Assembly (NCBI RefSeq): GCF_001704415.2
Contig: NC_030826.1
Span: forward strand, 28,577,324-28,641,323
Source: Capra hircus
Lineage: Eukaryota; Chordata; Mammalia; Artiodactyla; Bovidae
Length of the DNA stretch: 64,000 nucleotides
Reading direction: 5' to 3'
The notes under the pieces were generated by a model. It was not told the origin of the DNA and searched no databases. It was given only the letters and a program-made list of their open reading frames with translations. This document shows positions 55,801 to 64,000 of this stretch, piece after piece; the first letter of the stretch is position 1; each line of letters opens with the position of its first letter. A program made the position numbers and the translations under genes.

Positions 55801-58800
55801 TTATTAATAATGATTGTATACTATTTCACTAAATGATCCAATTGCTAGGGAGACATTTTTATACTGTACAATTTTCCAACTATCATGCTGCATTGAAAAT
55901 TCTTATATTTAAATCATTGTCCTCAGCTCTAATCATTTCCATATGCTTAATTCCTTGAGTGAAATGACATGATCAAAGCAAAGATGACTGTTTTGTTCTT
56001 TTTTTCATTTCTTGCTTTTTAAATCAACTTTTTGAGGTATAAATTATGTACAATGAAATGCACCCATTTTAAAAAATTGAGTTATGTGTGAGATACAACC
56101 CTGTGTAGGGTATGTATTGATAATATGTTGATCTGGTATGTTTTTATTACTGTATGATTGCCAGGAGTAGCATTGATTAATACCTCCATCTCATCATGTA
56201 ATTGTATTTCTTCTAGTGCTGGGAACATTTAAGGTTTAGTCTGTAGTGACTTTAGTATTTATAGTACAGTTTTGTTGTCTATAATCACTGTATAGGTACA
56301 TTTCATTGTATTGTACTTTGCGGAGACTGTGTTCTTTACAAATTGAAGGTCTGTGGCAACCCTGTATAGGGCAAGTCTGTCAGTATCCTTTTTCCAACAG
56401 TATTTGTTCACTTTGTGTCTCTGTGTCGCATTTTGGTAATTTTCACAGTATTTCCAACTGTTTCATTTTTACCATATTTGTTATGATGATCTGTGATCAG
56501 TGATCTTTGGTGTTACTATTGTCATTGTTTTGGGGGTGCTGTGAATTGCACCCATATAAGATGACTTCCCTGGTGGCTCAGACGGTAAAGCATCTGTCTA
56601 CAATGCAGGAGACCCGGGTTCGAGCCCTGGGTTGGGAAGATCCCCTGGAGAAGGAAATGGCAATCCACTCCAGTGCTATTGCCTGGAAAATTCCATGGAC
56701 AGAGGAGCCTGGTAGGCCCCAGTCTATGGGGTCGCAAAGAATTGGACACGATCACGAGACTTCACTTCACTAAGATGAACTTAATCAATAAATGTGTGTG
56801 TTCTGACCGCTCCACCAGCTGTCCGTTCCGCCCATCTCTCTCTCTCTCCGGGCCTCCCTCTTCCCTGAGACACACAACATTGAAATTAGGCCAGTGAATA
56901 ACCCTGCAGTGACCTCTAAGAGTTCAAGTGAAAGGAAAAGTCAATCCAAGCACAGATGTCAGTCACTGTTGTCTTATTTTAAGACATTGCCGCAGCCATC
57001 CTAGGCTTCAGCAGCCATCACCCTAACCAGTCAGCAGCCATCAACATCAAGGCCAGACTTTTCACCAGCAGCAGATTTAAGACTCACTGAAGGCTCAGAT
57101 GATGGTTAGCATTTTTTAGCAATAAATTTTTAAGAAAATTAAGATCTATATGTTGTTTTTTAGACATAATATTGTTGTACGTTGTAATATTGTATTATTA
57201 AGAAACCACAGAAGAGTGTAAATATCACTTTTGTATGCACTGAGAAACCAAAAACTTCACGTGACATGCTGTATTGAAATATTTGCTTTATTATGGTGGT
57301 CTGGAACTGAACCCACCATACCTGATGTCTGCTTGTACCATGTACGTCTCCAGGACTTAAATAGCTACTGGTTACAAGTATGTACCTTATACAACACCTC
57401 TCCCATCCCTCCACCTTCAGCCCTTCATAACCACTATTTTCTGCTTTTCAATTTTGATATTTTTAGATTGCACATAAAAAGGTGTTATACACTGTTTTTC
57501 TCTTTTTATTTCACTCAGCGTAATGTCCTCATGGTCCATCCATGTTGCTGCAAATGGCAGAATTTCTTCTCAGGGCTGAGTAAAAATTTTAAGTAGCATC
57601 TGATGAGTTTTGACGTCTGTATAAATAATCTTCGCAATTTTAAGTGTTTATTGCTTTTTAGTTTTTATATCAACTTTATTGGGCTTGATTATTTTTAGTG
57701 CCCGCATTGACCAATTTCCAAAAATGATATCAAGTTGTAGATACCCCAGCAATACATGTTTTCCTGGGTATTAAATATTCTCTCATTAATATATTGAACA
57801 AATAGAAATAGCAACTTGTTTTTAACTTTTGTCTGTTTGAAGTGTTGGATCTTTCTACGCTTTTTCACTATGAATGGTTGTAAGACTGCTCCTGGAATTG
57901 TCTGTTCACGTGGTTTGTCTAAACCTTCTGCCTTGGTCATAATGTTCTTTTTTCTCGTTTCTTTAAATTCTTTAACTCTTGTCATACTTGCTGCAAATAT
58001 TTCCTCCAAACTCAGTCCTTCTTCAACCTACAGAAAGTTTTAGATTTATTTGTTTCATACCTTTTGATAAACATTCTATGTGATGTACTTCTGATTTTTC
58101 TCTGGCTATTTAAGGATTTCAGCCATCTGGAATTTATCTTAGCTTATGTGTTTTAGGATCAATTTTAGACCAACAATTTTAGAAATGCAGTATGCCTCAA
58201 GTGATATACCAGAGGCATTGCTTTTTTTTTTTTTTTAAAGGATACCTTCATCACTTGTATGTTTTGGAAGTTCTGGACAAAACAGTAAGACATGAAATGG
58301 AAACAGGATAAAAAAAAAATTCAACTCATTTTTTTTTTTTTCCCCGGAAGGAAAACTACTGAATGGTTCAGGGAATCCATGTTTTAGAATTATCACTGTC
58401 ACTAATGGGGTTAGGTACTAAATAGTCAAAAGCAAGACCCTTTTAGAAACATAAAAATGAGATTTCATTCCTAAAAACCAGAAATAAGAAATACCTAGGA
58501 ATACTGCTTAAACATGTTGTAAGTTATCAGTGATGAGAGGGAGAAACACACACATGGGTAAGAGCTGTGCCATATTGCAGAGTAGAAATACCAGATATTG
58601 CCATTCATCCCTCCCATGTTAGGATATGGCTTTAATGCAGTTAGGGAGGGTTTAGGGTAGGGGCCTGACCTTACCAGCAGGGTTGTGGGAAGAAGGGTCT
58701 GTCCTGTCCTGCAGGCAGTGGGTGGGCAGGGGGAGTTGCTGCGGGCCCGACTTCCCTCTAGGTGGGTATCGTCATCTGGGTCGACAGGAATTTGGACTCA

Positions 58801-61509
58801 GCAGTGGGAATGGGACTCTGGAAGGCGCGGTCAGGAACCCAGAATCAGAACTCTTGACTGATGTGGGTGTGAGAGGGAACCGGAAAGAGGACCCTGACAT
58901 TAAAACAAAGAGCTGATTTTAGAGATTTCCAGTTGGGGGTTGCTGGCTGCTCCCCCAGAAGGGAATGTTGGTGCTAAGTGTATGGGTTTGAGGGTGACTA
59001 GGGGGTACAGTTGCCAGGCAAAATATATGATGCCCAGCTCCATTTGAATTTCAGATTAACAATAACTTGTTAGTAAAATGTATCCCCAGTATTGCCTGGG
59101 GCATATGAATACTTCTACCACAAACATTACTCATTGTTTCTCACTTATTCATGCTTCTTTTTATTTGCTTATTGGGCAGCCCTGCTTGTGTGTGTGTTGG
59201 GGGGGGGGTGTCAAAGTGCAGAGAAATCTAGACCCTCCAATGCACCCAAGCTGCTGCTGCTGGCTAGTGTGCTTCAAATAATAAACACTCAGAACCAGCA
59301 TTTCAGTTAATCAAATCTTGAATTTTGCTTCAGCTCATCCTAAAGTTGCCTTTAAATCCCAAAGGAAGATTTAAAAGGAAAAAAAGCCCAGGCCCTTTCA
59401 TTAGGGCTTCCCAGGCGGCTCAGTGCTAAAAAATTTGCCTGCCAGTACAGGCGATGCAAGAAATGTGGGTTCAGTCCCTGAGTTGGGAAGATCCTCTGGA
59501 GAAGGAAATTACAACCCATTCATTCCAGTATTGCCTGGGAAATCCCATGGACAGAGGAGCCTGGTGGGCGACAGTCCATGGGGTCGCAAGGAGCTAGACA
59601 CGACTGAGCACACGGCACACCTTTGGTTTGATTGGACGTGGTGAGATCGGCTGGGTCCACAGCTTTGCTCACATTGCTCCCTTGGGTGGGCGTGAGCAGA
59701 GCACAGCCCTGCAGGGAACATATACAGGATGTGCCCTGTGCACAGACAAGGGTGGTTGCTTACACTCAAATGCTCATGCTTGCACAAAGAAGACCCTGGA
59801 AGGATGCTTAAGAAAATATTCAGAGTGTTGTCTTCCTTTTGGTGAGGGGCACCCAGGCAAGGGAAGACTTTTCATTACTGTTCTTTTTATATTTTGAATT
59901 CTTTATTTAAAAAGGTGGGTGCATATATTACCCTTTGAAATAAAATTTTTAAAAGCTGCGACCTGTGTTTACCCAGAAAATGATGAAGTTGCCCCATCCT
60001 TTAATGGGACAAAGTGAAGGGTGTGGGGATATGAGTGCCGAGAGGACAGGAAGGCTTGTCTGCCCTGTTCCCCGTTGGAACCCCAGGCCCTAGACTAGTG
60101 CCTGGCCTGTGGTAGGCACTCAACAAACATTTATTGAAGGGATGGATGAAGGATTGGCTTACACATTTTGTGGTCTAACCACAGAAGTTCGGATTTCTCA
60201 AATTCCATTCATTTTAGGAAGAGGCAGTGAAGGAACCACAGGCATGGTATTTAAGGAATTCCACTTCACTGGGTCATGTGGTCATTCTCAAAGAGGAGAG
60301 CTGATTGGGAACGAAGGAAACCACTGCTGAGAGAGCAGGGCCAGAAGCTGTCCACCTGTGCGATGAGCAGAGAGAGCTCAGAAATAGACAAATGGGGGCA
60401 GGGGAGCGTGGGCCCCAGCACTGCAAGGGCCAGAGCTTCAGGGAAGAGAGATAATCATATGTATCAAAACATTCTACCACATGATCCAGCAATCCCACTC
60501 CTGGGTATATTTCCAGAAAAAAATGAAAACAATAGTTTGAAAAGATACACTCACCTATTTGTTCACAGTAGCACTATTTACAACAGCCAAGACATGGCAG
60601 TAAACTAAGTGCCCATCGACAGACAATTGGATTAAGAAGATACGGGGACTTCCATGGTGGTCCAGTGGCTGAGATTCCCCACCCCCAATGCAGGTGGCCC
60701 AGGTTTGATCCCTGGCCAGGGAACTAGATTGCATATGCTCCAACTGAGACCCCACGTGTCCCAGTGAAGACCGGCGTGATAAAATAAGGAAATAAAAGAA
60801 GATGTAATAGAAACAGACAACGGAATATTGCTCAGCCAAGAAAACAACAGAATGAAATACTGCCATTTGCAGCAACAGGGATGGACCTGGAGAATATTAT
60901 GCTTAGTAAAAATAAGTCAGACAAAAAAAATACTATGCGATATTACTTACGTGTCAGTGAGCTTCCTTGGTGGCTCAGACGGTAAAGAATCTGCCTGCAA
61001 CGTAGGAGACCCGGGTTCCATCCCCAAGTCGGGAAGACCCCCTGGAGAAGGGGATGGCAACCCACTCCAGGATTCTTTCCTGGAGAATTCCCTGGAAAGA
61101 GAAGCCTGGTGGGCTACAGTCCATGGGGTCACAAAGAGTTGGACACAACTGAGTGGGCTTCTTGAAATACAAAGACAAATACTATATGATATCACTTATA
61201 TGTGGAATCTAAAAAGTTATACCAATGAATCTATATACAGAGCAGAAATGTATAGGACAAGGAACTCTACTCAATACCCTATAATGACCTATATGGGACC
61301 TTCCAAAGAGTGGAGATGTATGTATTTGGCTGTTGGAAAGGCCACATTGCCCCTCTGGTTTTTCTCTGTTCCTTCAGAATGCAGTCTCCAAGTACGGCGC
61401 TCAGTTCCAAGGCAATGCCCAGCACGACGCCCTGGAGTTCCTGCTCTGGTTGTTGGATCGCGTGCACGAGGACTTGGAGGGTTCCTCCCGAGGGCCGGGG
61501 TCCGACAAG
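52349..61509 (+). CDS. USP43: Ubiquitin-specific peptidase 43, coding exons 1-2 (5' part)
   Basis: USP43 is a cysteine deubiquitinase of the USP (peptidase C19) family. Exon 1 (52349-52849, 167 codons) and exon 2 (61378-61509, 44 codons) join in phase 0. Exon 1 carries an Arg-rich N-terminus (APRPRRRRSLRRLFGRFLLA), a Pro/Gly-rich low-complexity stretch (about residues 40-100) and the USP Cys box GLKNHGNTCFMNAVVQCLSN, with catalytic Cys at residue 109. Exon 2 carries the second USP signature, QHDALEFLLWLLDRVHEDLE. I recognise both as USP43. The ATG at 52349 follows GGAGCC, a fair Kozak context, in a CpG island. The His box and the rest of the protein lie beyond 64000. The Arg/Leu N-terminus could be a basic targeting or nuclear signal; that is inference. 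Confidence 0.96.
54035..54195 (+). repeat. MIR SINE
   Basis: TCATCTGTAAAATGGGACTC and GATGTTGTGATGATAAAATG are hallmark MIR strings. Confidence 0.7.
54786..54966 (-). repeat. Bov-tA SINE
   Basis: Antisense, with a degraded head. Confidence 0.8.
55196..55270 (-). repeat. Bov-tA SINE fragment
   Basis: Short antisense body piece after a (GGT)n run. Confidence 0.65.
56000..57590 (-). repeat. Old antisense L1 segments
   Basis: Pieces near 56020-56110 and 57380-57590 (TTTTATTTCACTCAGCGTAA, GGTCCATCCATGTTGCTGCA) resemble antisense old L1. The middle is less certain and is cut by a SINE. Confidence 0.45.
56563..56768 (+). repeat. Bov-tA SINE
   Basis: Complete and little diverged copy. Confidence 0.88.
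59403..59608 (+). repeat. Bov-tA SINE
   Basis: Complete copy with head GGGCTTCCCAGGCGGCTCAG. Confidence 0.85.
60648..60790 (+). repeat. CHR-type SINE inside L1
   Basis: GGACTTCCATGGTGGTCCAG head with a GATCCCTGGCCAGGGAAC box; AAGAAGAT flanks both sides as a probable target-site duplication. Confidence 0.75.
60960..61156 (+). repeat. Bov-tA SINE inside L1
   Basis: Complete copy from GCTTCCTTGGTGGCTCAG to GACACAACTGAGTG. Confidence 0.85.
61378..61509 (+). CDS. USP43: USP43 coding exon 2
   Basis: 132 bp, 44 codons, symmetric phase 0. Acceptor CCTTCAG, donor GTCAGT. Encodes NAVSKYGAQFQGNAQHDALE then FLLWLLDRVHEDLEGSSRGP. It follows directly after a mosaic of L1 and SINE sequence. Confidence 0.96.
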
Positions 61510-62474
61510 GTCAGTCACCCTTGAAAAACACATTGTGTTCAATTTTAGTTTTTTCCCTTGAACATTTACTCAACTCCTCCAAACTGAAGCTTGAAATTCA
61601 GCTCTGTAGATTTTTGTGTATTCTGGCTGCAGCTCACACGGTATCATCCCCTGCGCCTTCCTTTTTGCCCCATTCGTTTTAGATCAGATGTTTCCTCCCA
61701 TTGCTGTTCCTCATCCTCTCTAATCCCAGGGGTTCGGTGAATAGGGTTTCTGTTTGGTTTAAAGTTCAAAAAAAAAAATTTCCTTTTTGTCAGTATCCCA
61801 TGCCTTAGTGGCACAGTGAGGCCGTTGGTGGTATTGCTTATCATTTTCAAATGCTACCAATTTAGCTCTGCTTTCTCACTTACTTATCCTGCAGAGCAAG
61901 TGATTCCCAATCATTTTTCGCAAGACACAGGATGGATGATCTTTTCATGTGTGCCCTCAGCATTCCCAGATTTGGATGAAACCTCAAACCTTTGGGAGTA
62001 AAAAGCCCTACGATCATTTGTAATAGCCACAGTCAGTTGATACATCAGTTATACTCTATGGGCTTTGCTATATAAAGATCAATATTGGGTTCTATCCTTT
62101 TATCTCTCACTTAAGGAAGGAAAAGTGAGTGAATTTATTATACCATGAGTGAGCAAGGTTATCAAAACAATGTCCGTGAATAATCCATTGTAATTTAAAA
62201 ACTGTTTTACAAGCCTTGGTAATGAATCAGTCACACATTACTTTTGATGTATCTCAAAACTGATCCAGATCAAGAACCAGCTACAAGAACTGCTTTACTT
62301 GTTTAGTTTGTTTGTTTTATGTCTGGACCATTTTGTCCCATCCCTCTTGTCAATCAATTAAAAAGCCCTTTGTAAGTGTTTCTATCTTTCACCTGTTAGT
62401 CTCCCATCTTTACGCTACCTGCTCGGAGACTATTATTGTAGGGTAATAAAGATTGGATGCTAAAATGTGACACA

Positions 62475-62714
62475 AACGGGCCTATCCACGAAACAGAAAC
62501 AGACTCCCAGACATGAGAACAAGCTGGTGGTTGCCAAGGCGGGTGGGGGGGGAGGATGGATTGGGAGTTTGGGATTAGCAGAAGGATAAACAACAAGGTC
62601 CTACTGTATAACACAAAAAACTATATTCAGTATCCTGTGATAAACCATGAGGGGAAAGAATACAATAAAGAATGTCTGTGTCTGTGTGTGTGTGTGTCTG
62701 TGTGTGTGTGTGTC

Positions 62715-62752
<38 letters not shown>

Positions 62753-63095
62753 ACTGAATCATTTTGCTGTGCAGTATAAATTAACATTGTAAATAAACTA
62801 TAATAAAATGAATAAATAAATGAGAGAGAGATTGAATGGCAGTCAGTTTTGTAGGGTGAATGAATCTAGATAGCTAGCATGCAGTGTGGTGACTATAATG
62901 CTGTATACTGTATTGAGTGTTAGAAATCTGCTAGGAGTAGATGTTAGGTCCTCTCACCACACACACGAAAAGGTAACTATGTGAGGAGATGGATATGTTT
63001 ATTGGTCTGACTGAAGTAATTATTTCACTACCTTGGTGTGTATCAAATCAGCATGCTGTACTCCTTAAATACATAAAATGTTTATTTGAAAATAA
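62475..63095 (+). repeat. L1 3' UTR region
   Basis: Sense L1 3' UTR (AACAAGCTGGTGGTTGCCAA; CCTACTGTATAACACAAAAA; and GTAATTATTTCACTACCTTG later), containing a microsatellite at 62672-62752. Confidence 0.65.
62672..62752. repeat. Compound (TG)n/(TA)n microsatellite
   Basis: TG runs broken by TC, followed by about 14 TA units. Confidence 0.95.
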
Positions 63096-63414
63096 AATGG
63101 CTCAAGATGCCAAGTCACTTTTTTCCTTTAACTTGTCTGCACAGCCAATTGTTGTCTCTGTTTCTTTTTCTTTTAAAATGACAAGTTGCAGCTTTAAGGA
63201 GAGCATCACCATGTATATCTGGAAGAAACTCTTTTAAACCAGAGTGTAATGTAGAAGCGAAGAGCTTGACAGAGCTGCAGAAAGAGTTCTTATGTCTGAG
63301 ACAGCAGGTTGCCAAATGCATGGGACGGGGAAGATAGTGATTGTACCCTGTTCTGTACTTTTCAGAGCATATCTTGAAATGTTATACACAGTATGAATAG
63401 CTACAGTCATTTGT

Positions 63415-63535
63415 GGAGTGTTGCAAGAGTTATTATCCCCGTTTGGCATATGGTAAACCAAGAATCAGACAGGCTGTGTAACCTTCCTGAAGCAGCACAG
63501 CTTAAGAAGTGACAGAGTCAGGATTCAAGTCCACG
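63415..63535 (+). repeat. MIR SINE remnant
   Basis: GTTATTATCCCCGTTTGGCA then CAGAGTCAGGATTCAAGTCC; MIR order. Confidence 0.6.
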
Positions 63536-63583
63536 GGGAGTCTAGCTTGGAAGCCTGTTTTCTTATTTTAAAAAGAACCATCC

Positions 63584-63695
63584 TGGGGCTTTCCTGGCAG
63601 TCAAGTGGTTTAGACTCTGCTTCCACTTCAAGGGGCACGGGTTTGATCCCTGGTCAGGGAATTAAGATTCTGCAAGCCATGTGGCCAGACAAGAG
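63584..63695 (+). repeat. CHR-type SINE
   Basis: GGGCTTTCCTGGCAGTCAAG head with TTGATCCCTGGTCAGGGAAT. Confidence 0.75.
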
Positions 63696-63854
63696 AAAAA
63701 AGAAAAGGCTTCTTGTCTCATTTTCTCCCTCCTCCTCCCCACTCCCTGCCTATGCCAGGCAGCGCTTCCTACCTGGCAAGTAAGAGGGATAAATAGCCTT
63801 CCCAGTTACCTTTCGATCCTTCTCTTTCGTCCTTTGGTGGCAGGAAAAGCATCC

Positions 63855-63945
63855 CATAGAGGTGGGGGAGAGCACAGAGAGGGTAAGTAACTTGCCCCAA
63901 GTCACACAGCAAGCCAGTAGAAGAGCCAGGATGCAAAGCTAGAAA
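63855..63945 (+). repeat. MIR SINE remnant
   Basis: GGTAAGTAACTTGCCCCAAG then CACACAGCAAGCCAGTAG. Confidence 0.6.
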
Positions 63946-64000
63946 ATTCAACTCTTAGAACAGGGCTTCTTAGCCTCAGCCTGTCTTTAAGATGACAGTG

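Larger units (their letters stand above)
60449..61300 (+). repeat. L1 3' end interrupted by two SINEs
   Basis: Sense L1 pieces (AGCAATCCCACTCCTGGGTA; GGAATATTGCTCAGCCAAGA; ATGTGGAATCTAAAAAGTTA) in the correct order. A CHR SINE lies at 60648-60790 and a Bov-tA at 60960-61156. It ends less than 100 bp before USP43 exon 2. Confidence 0.75.
52850..61377 (+). other. USP43 intron 1
   Basis: 8.5 kb. Holds MIR (54035-54195), SINEs (54786-54966, 55196-55270, 56563-56768, 59403-59608), old antisense L1 (about 56000-57590) and a SINE-broken L1 3' end (60449-61300). 57600-59400 contains no recognised element beyond poly-T tracts near 58220 and 58330. Confidence 0.8.
61510..64000 (+). other. USP43 intron 2 (part)
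   Basis: Contains an L1 3' region with a compound TG/TA microsatellite (62475-63095), MIR copies (63415-63535, 63855-63945) and a CHR SINE (63584-63695). USP43 exon 3 was not found before the window ends. Confidence 0.75.

Noticed and set aside
60828..61682. 284-codon ORF spanning USP43 exon 2
   Set aside because: Reads through an L1, a SINE and then exon 2 in a wrong frame; a composite with no biological meaning.

Overview
This is mammalian nuclear DNA from a ruminant, almost certainly a bovid. The evidence is the dense load of ruminant-specific retroposons: BovB (RTE-type) LINEs, Bov-tA/BOVA2 SINEs built from a tRNA-like head and a BovB-derived body, and CHR-type tRNA SINEs. Older mammalian MIR, MER5-like and L1 remnants lie beneath them. 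I cannot separate cattle, bison, sheep and goat by eye.

Three protein-coding genes were recognised by spelling out their exons. (1) STX8 (syntaxin-8, endosomal SNARE) is on the minus strand. Its first three coding exons are present (22982-22966, 13569-13470, 5590-5496) and the gene continues off the left edge. (2) CFAP52 (WDR16), a WD40 protein of motile cilia, is on the plus strand. All 14 coding exons are present between 23815 and 49987 and join in frame to 624 codons plus a stop. (3) USP43, a ubiquitin-specific protease, is on the plus strand. Coding exons 1 (52349-52849) and 2 (61378-61509) are present and the gene runs off the right edge. The order STX8(-) / CFAP52(+) / USP43(+) is, from memory, the same as on human 17p13.1.

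Layout: 1-22965 is STX8 introns 3 (part), 2 and 1, rich in repeats. It holds a long broken BovB at 14329-18588 and two local inverted duplications, one of which brackets STX8 exon 2. Positions 22983-23814 are the head-to-head STX8/CFAP52 promoter interval, with an NRF1-type site and an RFX X-box just upstream of CFAP52. Positions 23815-50190 are CFAP52. Positions 50190-52348 are intergenic sequence rising into a CpG island. From 52349 to 64000 is the start of USP43.

The genes do not form one pathway: STX8 acts in endosomal fusion, CFAP52 in the ciliary axoneme and USP43 in deubiquitination. The shared element is the divergent STX8/CFAP52 promoter region. I saw no RNA gene, CRISPR array or unknown protein system. 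The most unusual content is structural: inverted duplications, nested and repeated retroposon insertions, and CTCF-like motifs, one of them created at a SINE insertion boundary. Repeat boundaries were read by eye and are approximate to a few bases unless a target-site duplication fixes them.
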